Below, one piece after another: positions 28,497 through 37,166 of a stretch of DNA of 64,000 bases; within the stretch, counting starts at the first letter, position 1, and each line of letters starts with the position of its first letter. The position numbers were made by a program, and so were the translations under genes. Source of the stretch: Bradyrhizobium jicamae (lineage in GTDB: Bacteria; Pseudomonadota; Alphaproteobacteria; Rhizobiales; Xanthobacteraceae); assembly GCF_018130215.1 (NCBI RefSeq), contig NZ_JAFCKQ010000010.1:110595-174594 (forward strand). The letters run 5' to 3'. Under the pieces are notes generated by a model. That model had not been told where the DNA came from, made no database searches, and was given only the letters and a program-made list of their open reading frames with translations.

Positions 28497-29690
28497 TCAG
28501 TACCGCGGCGGCTCCGCCGGAATCGGCGGTGCCGGATCGGTCGAGATCGCGACCGGCATGCCCGATTGCAGCTTGATCTGGCCGACGGCGACGACCTTGT
28601 CGCCGGGCTTCAGGCCTTTCAGGATCTCGGCGCGACCTTCGACGCGGTTGCCGGTCTTCACGAAGGTGCGCACCGCGCTCAGGCTGGTCTTGCCGTCGTC
28701 GCCCTTCTTCTCGGTGATCAGGAACACCGAGTCGCCGTACAGCGTATAGTCGACCGCCGTTTCCGGAACGGTGACGACAGGCGGCTTCTCCGGCAGCACG
28801 ATCGTGGTGGTGGCGAACATGCCGGGCTTGAGGATATTGTCCGGATTCTGGATCGTCGCCTGGACGCGGATGTTTCGGGTATCGGTCGAAATCTGCGGCT
28901 CGATGGTCGTGATCTTGCCCTCGAAGGTCCTGCCCGGATAGGCGTCGACGGCCACACGCACGGTCTGGCCGACCTTGATCTGCGAGCTCTGCTTCTCGGT
29001 GACGGTCAGGTTGGCGTACAGCACCGACAGGTCGGTGAGCGACACGATCTGTGTCCCTGCGGTCAGGTACTGGCCGACTTCAACCTGGCGAACGCCGAGG
29101 TCACCATCGAACGGAGCACGCACGAGCTTCTGCGAGATGAGCGCCTCGGTCTTGGCGATGCCCGCCTTGGCCTGGTCGAAGGTCGCCTGCGCCTGGTCGA
29201 CGGTGGACTGTGGTCCGAACTGGCGCGCCGCGAGTTGCTTGGCGCGGTCGAGCTGGAGCTCGGCCACGACCGCCTGCGCCTTGAAGTTGGCGAGATCACC
29301 CTGGTCGGGGGTATCGAACAGCTGCACCAGCGGTGTCCCCGCCTTCACATGGCTGCCCGCCTTGAACAGGATGTCGGTGATGCGTCCCGACACGTCCGAC
29401 GTGACGTTGACCTGATGCACCGCGACGAGATCGCCGACCGCGGTCAACAGGTTCGGAATCACCTCGGACTTCGCCTCGGCGACGGTGACGTTCGCCGGCG
29501 GCGGTTTGTTGTTGGCGAAGAACTGCGCGATCATGTGGCTGCGGAAGGCATTGAAGCCAACGAGGCCGCCGACCAGCAATGCCAGCAGCAGACCCACGAT
29601 GATGGTCCAGCGCACCATGCGCACCGGGCGCTTGGCCTGCTTTTCCTTGATCGGTTGCCCCGAGATGTGGCTTTCGGTCTGTATGTTCAT
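28497..29690 (-). CDS. RND efflux periplasmic adaptor (membrane fusion protein)
   Basis: A 397-residue membrane fusion protein. An N-terminal membrane anchor (WTIIVGLLLALLVGGLVGF, near residues 28-46) is followed by a lipoyl half-motif, a helical hairpin (residues about 130-200, QLDRAKQLAARQFGPQSTVDQ) and beta-barrel and membrane-proximal domains (DRVE-type blocks near 250-370). It links the inner-membrane pump to an outer-membrane channel. I prefer the ATG at 29690, one base after the TetR stop; a GTG at 29699 would overlap that gene by 8 bp. Either way expression is coupled to the regulator gene. Confidence 0.93.
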   Translation of the reverse strand: MNIQTESHISGQPIKEKQAKRPVRMVRWTIIVGLLLALLVGGLVGFNAFRSHMIAQFFANNKPPPANVTVAEAKSEVIPNLLTAVGDLVAVHQVNVTSDVSGRITDILFKAGSHVKAGTPLVQLFDTPDQGDLANFKAQAVVAELQLDRAKQLAARQFGPQSTVDQAQATFDQAKAGIAKTEALISQKLVRAPFDGDLGVRQVEVGQYLTAGTQIVSLTDLSVLYANLTVTEKQSSQIKVGQTVRVAVDAYPGRTFEGKITTIEPQISTDTRNIRVQATIQNPDNILKPGMFATTTIVLPEKPPVVTVPETAVDYTLYGDSVFLITEKKGDDGKTSLSAVRTFVKTGNRVEGRAEILKGLKPGDKVVAVGQIKLQSGMPVAISTDPAPPIPAEPPRY

Positions 29691-29691
29691 G

Positions 29692-30393
29692 TCATGCACT
29701 TTCTGCTGTTACCGACGGTCCCTCGGTCGGCGACGGCTGGCGCCCCAAATGGGTAGCGATTGCGGCTTCGGTAAGTCCGATGCCGCGGAGGATGAACTGG
29801 CAGAGCTGCCGCTCCGCCGCAACGGCATCGCCATAGGCGAGACAAGGTGTCACGGGCAGCTGCGTCAGTGCCGCCATCAGCACCGCGTGATGCGCGAACC
29901 AGAACAGATTGAGCGGATCATCACCGACCCGCGTGGCCTCGCCTGCTGCTATCGCGCGCTCGATCGAGGCGGCGAAGGTCGGTCCGATCAGCTTGCCGAC
30001 CTTGTCGTAGAGCAGCCGCGCGAACTCGCCATCGTCGAGGTGGCTCGTCACCATCAGCCGCATGCGCTGCGTCTCTTCCTGGTCCGGCGCGCTGCGCAGC
30101 TGCATGAAGTGGCCGACCATACCCTCGATCAGCTCGACCAGCGTCGCGGTCGACGGCTCCTGGCCCAAGAGGTGCGCAAGATCGGGATCCGCCTCGCACT
30201 CCTCGGCCAGGATCTCGGCATAGAGCGCTGCCTTGGACGGGAAGTGCTTGAACAGCAGCCCCTCCGAAATGGCAGCCGCAGCCGCCACGCTCTTGGTCGT
30301 GGTGCCGGCAAAGCCGTTGCGGGCGAAACACCGCTTGGCGGCGCTCAGGATCAACTGACGCCGCAAGTCACTCGTCATGCGTAAGGTCGACAT
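29692..30393 (-). CDS. TetR-family repressor of the RND efflux operon
   Basis: A 233-residue regulator with an N-terminal TetR helix-turn-helix (residues about 12-60: LILSAAKRCFARNGFAGTTTKSVAAAAAISEGLLFKHFPSK) and an alpha-helical ligand-binding C-terminal domain. The ATG at 30393 is preferred because the upstream GTG at 30417 lies inside a perfect inverted repeat that looks like its operator. It is the first gene of the operon TetR-adaptor-pump, so it likely represses its own operon and is released by a pump substrate or cell metabolite. The ligand cannot be read from sequence. Confidence 0.9.
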   Translation of the reverse strand: MSTLRMTSDLRRQLILSAAKRCFARNGFAGTTTKSVAAAAAISEGLLFKHFPSKAALYAEILAEECEADPDLAHLLGQEPSTATLVELIEGMVGHFMQLRSAPDQEETQRMRLMVTSHLDDGEFARLLYDKVGKLIGPTFAASIERAIAAGEATRVGDDPLNLFWFAHHAVLMAALTQLPVTPCLAYGDAVAAERQLCQFILRGIGLTEAAIATHLGRQPSPTEGPSVTAESA

Positions 30394-30401
30394 TTGGGAG
30401 C

Positions 30402-30417
30402 GTGAGTAATCACTCAC
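30402..30417. promoter_or_regulatory. Inverted repeat, candidate TetR operator
   Basis: GTGAGTAATCACTCAC has perfect 6-bp arms (GTGAGT and ACTCAC) around a 4-bp centre and lies 9 bp upstream of the preferred TetR start. Palindromes of the TGAGTnnnnACTCA form are well known as TetR-type operators in efflux operons. Its position implies autorepression. Confidence 0.65.
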
Positions 30418-30458
30418 CTAACCGAATGTCAAGGTTCTATTGCACCGCGAAGGTCGCT

Positions 30459-31049
30459 TTATATCGGGGTGTGTCCGATCGACCCGCGGATACGGTTGAC
30501 GATGTAGGTGCCGTCGCGGCTCGACAGCACGCGCTCCAGATTGGCGGCGTCGATCTTCGCGCTGGCGAACCGCGGTCCTGCGGTAACATCCTGTAAAGAC
30601 GAGGCAAAAGCCTCAACCTCGGCCATGGTGCTGACCGCCTTGCTGTCCGTGATTCCGCAGGCCTTGGCAACCCCGACGAGATCGGCGGAAGCGGCAGTGT
30701 GGCTGACCTGACCGCCTGTCTCGCCGTAGGCCTCATTGTCCAGCACGATGATCGAGAGGTTCTTGGGCTGTTGCAGGCCAACGGTGGCGAGGCTGCCGAT
30801 GCCCATCAGCATCTCGCCATCCCCTGTGATCACGATCACCGGCAGGGTCGGCTGCGCCAGGGCCAGCCCGAGCCCGATCATGACGGCCCCGCCCATGCCG
30901 CCCCAGAGATAGAAGTTGCGATCGTGGTCGCCGGCGGCGGCGATGTCATAGGTCGAGGCACCGAGGCCGCCGACGGCGAACGCACCCTTCCGGTCCTTCA
31001 GAAGTTCCGCGACGACGGCGCGACGGTCGAGAAGGTTGGCTTTGCTCAT
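30459..31049 (-). CDS. TPP-dependent decarboxylase, C-terminal (beta) subunit
   Basis: A 196-residue thiamine pyrophosphate-binding subunit resembling sulfopyruvate/phosphonopyruvate decarboxylase beta chains (ComE type). The TPP motif GDGEMLMGIGSLATVG begins near residue 75 and ends at the Asn of LDNEAYGETG. Its ATG at 31049 overlaps the stop of the alpha gene (ATGA), so the two chains are made in equal amounts and probably form an alpha-beta complex. The likely reaction is decarboxylation of a 2-oxo acid carrying a C3 sulfonate or phosphonate, or another short oxo acid. No sulfolactate or phosphonate genes lie alongside, so the substrate is open. Confidence 0.82.
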   Translation of the reverse strand: MSKANLLDRRAVVAELLKDRKGAFAVGGLGASTYDIAAAGDHDRNFYLWGGMGGAVMIGLGLALAQPTLPVIVITGDGEMLMGIGSLATVGLQQPKNLSIIVLDNEAYGETGGQVSHTAASADLVGVAKACGITDSKAVSTMAEVEAFASSLQDVTAGPRFASAKIDAANLERVLSSRDGTYIVNRIRGSIGHTPI

Positions 31050-31579
31050 TTGGTGAAGACCTTTGCCCCGATCAGGCGCTGCGACAGCAGGACGGCGGTC
31101 GGGGTGCACGCGTTATAGGCTTGCGCGGCGCCGGCCTCGACGACCTCGCGAACCTCGTCCGGATGCGAGGCGCGCAGCACCTTGATTCCCGACAGTTCGA
31201 ACACCGCCTGGGTGTTCGAGCCCATCGGCACCTGCCAGGGATTGAACTCGCCCCACTCGCCGCGCATCGTCACCAGGGTGAAGAACGGAAGGCGGAAGAT
31301 CTGCACCAGCGAGAACATGTTGATGCAGTTGCCGACCCCGCTCGACTGCATCAGGAGCACGCCGCGCTGGCCGCCGGCCCAGGCGCCCGCGAGCAGTGCC
31401 ACGCCCTCCTCCTCCGTCGTCAGCGCGACGCCGCGCATCGAGGGCGAGCCGAGCACGCGCTGGATCAGCTGCGAATGTCCGGCATCCGGCACATAGGGCA
31501 CCTGCCGCACCTCGAAGCGCTGCAATATCGAAAAAATCTCCTCGGGCCAGGCGGCCGCGGTGTCGGCACGGGCGTGCAT
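31046..31579 (-). CDS. TPP-dependent decarboxylase, N-terminal (alpha) subunit
   Basis: A 177-residue N-terminal TPP-enzyme domain, the partner of the chain encoded directly downstream. It carries the conserved glutamate expected to activate the thiazolium (TTEEEGVALLAGAWAGG, near residue 55) and the downstream SGVGNCINMF block. Together the two halves equal one acetolactate synthase-like catalytic unit without the middle domain, as in sulfopyruvate decarboxylase (ComD/ComE) and split phosphonopyruvate decarboxylases. The gene is divergent from a P450 gene, with 186 bp between the two starts. Confidence 0.82.
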   Translation of the reverse strand: MHARADTAAAWPEEIFSILQRFEVRQVPYVPDAGHSQLIQRVLGSPSMRGVALTTEEEGVALLAGAWAGGQRGVLLMQSSGVGNCINMFSLVQIFRLPFFTLVTMRGEWGEFNPWQVPMGSNTQAVFELSGIKVLRASHPDEVREVVEAGAAQAYNACTPTAVLLSQRLIGAKVFTK

Positions 31580-31727
31580 CGGCGTTTCCAGTCACTGATT
31601 TGTTGGTCGGGACTGTAGAGGCGCCCGTGCTTTTCATCAAAGCGCAAAACCGCATATGGCTCTGCGATTTCCTCTCATCGCGCCCGCACGCAAATTCGGT
31701 TGCGCGGCGCCCGGCTCCGGCCTAGGA

Positions 31728-31745
31728 TAGTTGCAACTGAAACTA
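31728..31745. promoter_or_regulatory. 18-bp imperfect palindrome upstream of the P450 gene
   Basis: TAGTTGCAACTGAAACTA has inverted TAGTT/AACTA ends and a perfect AGTTGCAACT core at its left side. It lies 20 bp upstream of the P450 start in the divergent region with the TPP decarboxylase genes. The TAGTTnnnnnnnnAACTA shape resembles MarR-type operators of aromatic catabolism; no regulator gene is adjacent. Confidence 0.4.
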
Positions 31746-31765
31746 ATTGGGGATGGAACTCCGGC

Positions 31766-32989
31766 ATGAGCGGGCACGCGCGAGAGCTGGCTGACAGTTT
31801 CGACCTGGAGCATTTGTCGGCGGATTTCTACGCCAATCCCTATCCGACCTATCGCGCGCTGCGCGAGACCGCGCCCGTCAAGCGGCTGCCGAACGGCTGC
31901 TATTTCCTGACCCGTTACGACGACCTCGTCACCGCCTACAAGAACACCAAGGCGTTCTCGTCGGACAAGAAGAAGGAGTTCCTGCCGAAATACGGCAACT
32001 CCCTGCTCTACGAGCACCACACCACGAGCCTCGTCTTCAACGATCCGCCGGCCCATACGAGGGTGCGGCGGCTGATCATGGGTGCGCTCTCGCCGCGCGC
32101 GATCGCCAGCATGGAGGGCGATCTGACCGCACTGGTCGACAGCCTGCTCGACCGCATCGCCGGCAAGGAGCGTTTCGAGCTGATCGGCGATTTCGCGTCC
32201 GCGATCCCCGTGGAGGTGATCGGCAACCTGCTCGACGTGCCGCACGAGGAGCGCGAGCCGCTGCGCGATTGGTCGCTGGCGATTCTGGGCGCGCTCGAAC
32301 CGGTGATCAGCGCCGCGGCCTTCGACCGCGGCAACACTGCCGTGAAGGATTTTCTAGCCTATCTCGAAACCCTGGTCGCGCGGCGCCGCGCCAGGCCCGG
32401 CAATCCCGAGCGCGACGTGCTGACCCGGCTGATCCAGGGGGAGGACAATGGCGAGCGGCTGACCGCCAAGGAGCTGCTGCACAACTGCATCTTCCTGCTC
32501 AATGCCGGCCACGAGACCACGACCAACCTGATCGGCAACGGGCTCGTCGCGCTGACCGAGTTTCCCGCGCAAAAGCAGCGGCTGATCGCGCAGCCCGACC
32601 TGATCAAGAGCGCGGTCGAGGAGATGCTGCGCTATGAGAGCTCGAACCAGCTCGGCAATCGCATGGTCGTCGAGGAGATCGAGCTCGGCGGCGTCAAAAT
32701 GCCACCCGGCACGCTGGTGACGCTGTGCATCGGCGCCGCCAACCGCGATCCGGCGCAGTTCCCCGAGCCTGAAAGCTTCGATGTCGCACGCACGCCGAAC
32801 CGGCATCTCGCCTTCGGTACCGGCGCGCATCAATGCGCCGGGATGGCGCTGGCGCGGCTCGAGGGCGCGATCGCGATCTCGCGGTTCCTCGCACGCTTCC
32901 CAAGTTACGGGCTCGACGGCGCGCCGTTGCGCGGCGGCCGCGTCCGCTTCCGCGGCTTCCTCAGCGTGCCCTGCCGACCCAACGCATAG
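31766..32989 (+). CDS. Cytochrome P450 (bacterial class I)
   Basis: A 407-residue soluble P450 of the bacterial class I type that needs separate ferredoxin and reductase partners. It shows the I-helix motif NAGHETTTN near residue 245, the ExxR helix (EEMLRYE) and the haem loop FGTGAHQCAGMALAR with the Cys ligand near 353. The ATG at 31766 fits the usual N-terminus; an upstream ATG at 31700 would add unrelated residues. A ferredoxin reductase gene lies at 46960-48180, but no ferredoxin gene is present in the window. The substrate is unknown; the divergent TPP decarboxylase may act in the same pathway. Confidence 0.92.
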   Translation: MSGHARELADSFDLEHLSADFYANPYPTYRALRETAPVKRLPNGCYFLTRYDDLVTAYKNTKAFSSDKKKEFLPKYGNSLLYEHHTTSLVFNDPPAHTRVRRLIMGALSPRAIASMEGDLTALVDSLLDRIAGKERFELIGDFASAIPVEVIGNLLDVPHEEREPLRDWSLAILGALEPVISAAAFDRGNTAVKDFLAYLETLVARRRARPGNPERDVLTRLIQGEDNGERLTAKELLHNCIFLLNAGHETTTNLIGNGLVALTEFPAQKQRLIAQPDLIKSAVEEMLRYESSNQLGNRMVVEEIELGGVKMPPGTLVTLCIGAANRDPAQFPEPESFDVARTPNRHLAFGTGAHQCAGMALARLEGAIAISRFLARFPSYGLDGAPLRGGRVRFRGFLSVPCRPNA

Positions 32990-33106
32990 CCGCCCGGCTC
33001 GCCGATCTGGCCGTCCGCCACTTCCCTGTGGACGGGCCGATGCCCAAATCAGACTCAGGTGCAAGTTGATGTAGTGTTGCATGCGCTGCAGCAGGAGTGA
33101 CGCGGG

Positions 33107-34324
33107 ATGACGAGCCCATCGGTCACTGATTTCCTCGCGACTGAAGCACGTTTTGGCACCCGTAATTACGAGCCGATCGGGGTCGTGCTGTCCCGCGGCG
33201 AAGGCATCTGGGTCTGGGACACCGACGGCAACCGGTATCTTGACTGCCTGTCGGCCTATTCGGCGGTGAGCCAGGGCCACTGCCACCCCAAGATCCTGGC
33301 GGCGATGGTGGAGCAGGCGCACCGGCTGACGCTGACCTCGCGCGCCTTCCACAACGACCAGCTCGCTAACTTCTACCGTGAACTCGCCGAGCTCACCGGC
33401 TCGCACAAGGTGCTGCCGATGAACAGCGGCGCCGAGGCCGTGGAGAGCGCGATCAAGTCCGTGCGCAAATGGGCCTATGAAGTGAAGGGCGTGCCGGATG
33501 GCCAGGCCGAGATCATCGTCTGCGCCAACAATTTCCACGGCCGCACGCTCGGCATCGTCGGCTTCTCGACCGATCCGGGCTCGCGCGACCATTTCGGACC
33601 GTTCGCGCCGGGTTTCAAGATCATTCCGTTCGGCGACGCCGCCGCGCTCGAGCAGGCGATCACGCCGAACACCGCTGCATTCCTGGTCGAGCCGATCCAG
33701 GGCGAGGCCGGCGTCATCATTCCGCCGCCGGGCTATTTCACGCGCGTCCGCGAGATCTGCACCGCGCACAATGTGATGCTGGTGCTCGACGAGATCCAGA
33801 CCGGGCTCGGTCGCACCGGCAAGCTGCTCGCCGAGCAGCATGAAGGCATCGAGGCCGACGTGACACTGCTCGGCAAGGCGCTGTCAGGCGGCTTCTATCC
33901 GGTGTCGGCGGTGCTCTCCAACAACGACGTGCTCGGCACGTTGCGGCCCGGACAGCACGGCTCGACCTTCGGCGGCAATCCGCTCGCCTGCGCGGTGGCG
34001 CGGGCGGCGCTGCGCGTGCTGGTCGAGGAAGGGATGATCGAGAACGCCGCGCAGCAGGGCGCGCGCTTTCTCGCCGGCCTCAGCGATATCCGCGCCAACG
34101 TCATCCGCGAGGTGCGCGGCCGCGGCCTGATGCTGGCGGTGGAGCTCCATCCGGAGGCCGGCCCTGCCCGCCGCTACTGCGAGGCGCTGCAGGCGCGCGG
34201 CATCCTCGCCAAGGACACCCACGAGCACACCATCCGCATCGCCCCGCCGCTGGTGATCAGGACCGACGAGGTCGACTGGGCGCTGGAGCGGATCGCCGCC
34301 GTGCTGACACAGGAGATCCCGTGA
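33107..34324 (+). CDS. rocD: Ornithine--oxo-acid transaminase
   Basis: A 405-residue PLP-dependent class III aminotransferase that converts ornithine and 2-oxoglutarate to glutamate semialdehyde and glutamate in arginine/ornithine catabolism. Diagnostic blocks are the N-terminal [20 protein letters not shown], the NFHGRTLG stretch, [12 protein letters not shown], and the PLP lysine in [15 protein letters not shown]. Close to the usual length of RocD. AGGAG lies about 10 bp before the ATG. It follows the P450 gene by 117 bp but no functional tie is obvious, and no arginase gene is in the window. Confidence 0.93.
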   Translation: MTSPSVTDFLATEARFGTRNYEPIGVVLSRGEGIWVWDTDGNRYLDCLSAYSAVSQGHCHPKILAAMVEQAHRLTLTSRAFHNDQLANFYRELAELTGSHKVLPMNSGAEAVESAIKSVRKWAYEVKGVPDGQAEIIVCANNFHGRTLGIVGFSTDPGSRDHFGPFAPGFKIIPFGDAAALEQAITPNTAAFLVEPIQGEAGVIIPPPGYFTRVREICTAHNVMLVLDEIQTGLGRTGKLLAEQHEGIEADVTLLGKALSGGFYPVSAVLSNNDVLGTLRPGQHGSTFGGNPLACAVARAALRVLVEEGMIENAAQQGARFLAGLSDIRANVIREVRGRGLMLAVELHPEAGPARRYCEALQARGILAKDTHEHTIRIAPPLVIRTDEVDWALERIAAVLTQEIP

Positions 34325-34413
34325 GGGGAAGCGGATGAGCCGGCCGTCTTGCCTTTGCGGCCGTCGCGCATCAATGTTCGATGTCGGCGACGCAGGGCAG
34401 GACACATGATTCG

Positions 34414-35091
34414 ATGAAGCTCGATCAATTGCGCGAGCGCTGGGGCGATTCGCTGCTCACGGTGCTCACCGCCCTGATCATGGTCATGATGTTCGTGGTG
34501 GCGCCGCTACAGGCACTCGGCCTGTTCGAATTCCAGGTGTTCGAGCTGCTCCTCGCCATCTTCCTGGCCGGCGGCGTATTCCTGATGTCGGGCAGCGCGC
34601 TCGCCGTGGTCGCGTTGCTGGTCGCGCTGGTCATGATCGTGACCGGCGGGATCTTGCGGCTGCGCTCGCCCTCGATCCTCGACCTCAATCTGTTCGCCGG
34701 CTCCTGGCTGATCGTCGGCATCACCATGGCAGTGACGGTGGCGCGCGCGACGTTTGCCCCGGGGCTCGTCAATTATCACCGCGTGATCGGCGCCATCCTG
34801 CTCTACCTCACCGTCGCGGTGATCTTCGCGGCGCTCTACACCTTTATCGGCACACTGGTGCCGACGGCCTTTTCCGGCATGAAGGTCGAGGACAGCCCGA
34901 CACTGGCAAGCCAGCTGATCTATTTCTCCTTCGCCACCATGACGACGACGGGCTATGGCGATCTCGCGCCGCTGCATCCGATCGCGCGCAGCCTGTGCAA
35001 TGTCGAGGCGATCTTCGGCCAGCTCTATCCCGCAACGCTGCTGGCGCGCCTGGTGACGCTGGAGATCGCGCACCGCGACCAGGATTCGTGA
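34414..35091 (+). CDS. Two-pore-type potassium channel family protein
   Basis: A 225-residue membrane protein with about six hydrophobic segments; the last pair flanks a pore loop with the potassium-selectivity sequence TMTTTGYGDL near residue 180 (Ion_trans_2 family). The N-terminal half (four helices) is not an obvious voltage sensor, because no regular Arg/Lys ladder is visible. I prefer the ATG at 34414 (MKLDQLRERW); one at 34381 adds eleven residues. It stands between rocD and a convergent catabolic cluster and looks monocistronic. Confidence 0.88.
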   Translation: MKLDQLRERWGDSLLTVLTALIMVMMFVVAPLQALGLFEFQVFELLLAIFLAGGVFLMSGSALAVVALLVALVMIVTGGILRLRSPSILDLNLFAGSWLIVGITMAVTVARATFAPGLVNYHRVIGAILLYLTVAVIFAALYTFIGTLVPTAFSGMKVEDSPTLASQLIYFSFATMTTTGYGDLAPLHPIARSLCNVEAIFGQLYPATLLARLVTLEIAHRDQDS

Positions 35092-35097
35092 CCGCGG

Positions 35098-35961
35098 CTA
35101 GACCGCCGTCCTGTGCCGCTCGATGCAGGTCTGCAAAACCTCATCCATCGGCCGGCCCCACCAGTCGTTGGAAAAGATCTCGATCTCCGAATAGCCGGCA
35201 AAGCCCTGCGCCTCGACGGCCGATCGAAACGATCTGATGTCGATCACGCCATCGCCCATCATGCCGCGGTCGTTGAGGATATCCTTGGTCGGCACCAGCC
35301 AGTCGCAGACGTGGAACGCGAGCAGGCGATCCTTGCCGGCGCGCGCGATCTGGCCCATCAGCTCCGGATCCCACCAGATGTGATAGACGTCGAGCGCGAC
35401 GCCGATCGCGCCGGTCCTCGCAGGATCGAGCGCATCGCAGATGTCGAGCGCCTGCCTCGTGGTGTTGACGCAGGCGCGATCGGCGGCATAGGCCGGATGC
35501 AGCGGTTCGATCGCCAGCGGCAGCTTGGCCCGCCTGGCATAATCGAGCATCTCGGCGACGCCGTCATGCACCTGGGTCCGCGCCGCAGCGATGTCCTTCG
35601 TGACAGTGCTGCCCGGCCGCGAATATTGCGGCAGCCCGCCGACCACCAGCACGATGCAGGGCGCGCCGAGCGCCTGGGCCTCGTCGACGGCGCGGCGGTT
35701 GTCGTCGCGCGCCTCGATCCGGTGCGCAGCGTCTGCCGTGAACATGCCACCGCGGCAATAGCCTGATAACTCAAGCCCGGCGTCCTTCACCGCACGCACG
35801 ACGCGCTCGAGGCCGACGGCAGCGACCTGGTCGCGCCAGGGATCGATGGCGCGGATGCCGTGGCGCGCGCAGGCCTCGACGATGGCCGTGAGATCGCCCT
35901 GCTTGCGGACGGTTGCCGTGTTCAGCGACAGCCAGCGATGATCTCTGGAGAAGTCGCGCAT
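35098..35961 (-). CDS. Sugar phosphate isomerase/epimerase-like TIM-barrel protein
   Basis: A 287-residue member of the xylose isomerase-like TIM-barrel superfamily (AP_endonuc_2 fold). Features are the N-terminal LSLNTATVRKQGDL, metal-ligand style segments IEPLHP near residue 145, ALDVYHIWWDPEL near 185, FHVCDW near 215 and the late EIEIFSNDWW. Such proteins isomerise or epimerise sugars or keto-sugars using a divalent metal. The start codon shares a base with the stop of the DUF993 gene (TGATG), so the two are translationally coupled. Last gene of the catabolic cluster; its exact reaction cannot be named. Confidence 0.85.
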   Translation of the reverse strand: MRDFSRDHRWLSLNTATVRKQGDLTAIVEACARHGIRAIDPWRDQVAAVGLERVVRAVKDAGLELSGYCRGGMFTADAAHRIEARDDNRRAVDEAQALGAPCIVLVVGGLPQYSRPGSTVTKDIAAARTQVHDGVAEMLDYARRAKLPLAIEPLHPAYAADRACVNTTRQALDICDALDPARTGAIGVALDVYHIWWDPELMGQIARAGKDRLLAFHVCDWLVPTKDILNDRGMMGDGVIDIRSFRSAVEAQGFAGYSEIEIFSNDWWGRPMDEVLQTCIERHRTAV

Positions 35962-37154
35962 CAGGCGTCGATGCCCCGCGTGGCAAGGATCGCCGCCATC
36001 CTGCGCGTCGCAAGCTCCGGATCGGCAAGCAACCCTGCCTTGTCGGCGAGCCGGAACAGCTCGGCGAGATGCAAGGTCGAGCGCGCGCTCTCCTGTCCGC
36101 CGACCATCGTGAAGTGATCCTGGTGACCGTTGAGATAGGCCATGAACACGATGCCGGTCTTGTAGAAGCGCGTCGGCGCCTTGAAGATGTGACGCGACAG
36201 CGGCACCGTCGGGCCGAGCACGTCGTGGAAGCCGGCCGCGTCGCCGGCAGCCAACCGCGACAGCGCGTAGGACGCCGCGGGTGCGATCGCATCGAAGATG
36301 CCGAGCAGCGCGTGGGAATAGCCGTTGCCGTCGCCGGCGATCAGTTCGGCATAGTTGAAGTCGTCGCCGGTATACATCTTCACCCTGGCATCGAGCCGCC
36401 GCCGCATGTCGATCTCGCGCTGCTTGTCGAGCAGCGAGACCTTGACGCCATCGACCTTGGCCGCATTGGCGTTGATGATCGCAACCGCCGTGTCCATCGC
36501 CTTGTCGAGATCGGCCGTGCCCCAATACCCCGCCAGCGCCGGATCGAACATGTCGCCGAGCCAGTGTATGATCACGGGCTCGCGCACCTGCGACAGCACG
36601 CGGTCATACACCCTCGCATAGTCTTCAGGACTCCTGCCGAGCTTTGCCAGCGCACGCGAGGCCATCAGGATGATGCGTCCGCCGGCCTTCTCGACCGCGG
36701 CGATCTGTGCCTCATAGGCCCGGATCACGTCGTCGATCGACCCGGCATCCTCCGCTGCGAGATGATCCGTGCCGGCGCCTGAAAACACCAGCGCATTGGC
36801 CCGCGCCTTAGCCGCTCCCACCGACCGCCGGATCAATTCGAGCGAGGTCGCCCAGTCCAGGCCCATGCCACGCTGCGCGGTGTCCATCGCCTCCGCAACG
36901 CCGAGGCCGAGATCCCAGATATGCTCGCGGAACGCGATGGTCCGGTCCCAGTCGATCGCGGCCGTCAGCCACGGATCGACGTCGGCGCGCGGATCGGCCA
37001 CGACATGCGCCGCCGAGAAGGCGACGCGATTCAGCGTGCCCTCGAGCTTCGCCGGAAAGGTGCGCGACGCCGCGAGACGGTAGGTCTCGAGGCCGCCGCC
37101 TGCGGTCGGCAGCTTCAGGGACAGCGATGATATCGGCAGGACCGGCTTGTTCAT
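35961..37154 (-). CDS. DUF993 family protein (aldolase/DHDPS-like)
   Basis: A 397-residue protein of the uncharacterised DUF993 family, distantly related to class I aldolases of the dihydrodipicolinate synthase group. The central part has barrel-like strands, including VFSGAGTDHL, IILMASRALA, PVIIHWLGDMFDP and VDGVKVSLLD; the Lys in VKVSLLD is a plausible Schiff-base residue by position. A strong AGGAGGA ribosome site precedes the ATG. It sits between the oxidoreductase and isomerase genes in one operon, which suggests a carbon-carbon bond-cleaving or dehydrating step late in the pathway. Confidence 0.85.
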   Translation of the reverse strand: MNKPVLPISSLSLKLPTAGGGLETYRLAASRTFPAKLEGTLNRVAFSAAHVVADPRADVDPWLTAAIDWDRTIAFREHIWDLGLGVAEAMDTAQRGMGLDWATSLELIRRSVGAAKARANALVFSGAGTDHLAAEDAGSIDDVIRAYEAQIAAVEKAGGRIILMASRALAKLGRSPEDYARVYDRVLSQVREPVIIHWLGDMFDPALAGYWGTADLDKAMDTAVAIINANAAKVDGVKVSLLDKQREIDMRRRLDARVKMYTGDDFNYAELIAGDGNGYSHALLGIFDAIAPAASYALSRLAAGDAAGFHDVLGPTVPLSRHIFKAPTRFYKTGIVFMAYLNGHQDHFTMVGGQESARSTLHLAELFRLADKAGLLADPELATRRMAAILATRGIDA

Positions 37155-37166
37155 CGAAAGTCCTCC

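Noticed and set aside
35962..36525. In-frame extension upstream of the TIM-barrel isomerase gene
   Set aside because: It lies inside the DUF993 gene in another frame; the TGATG junction marks the start at 35961.
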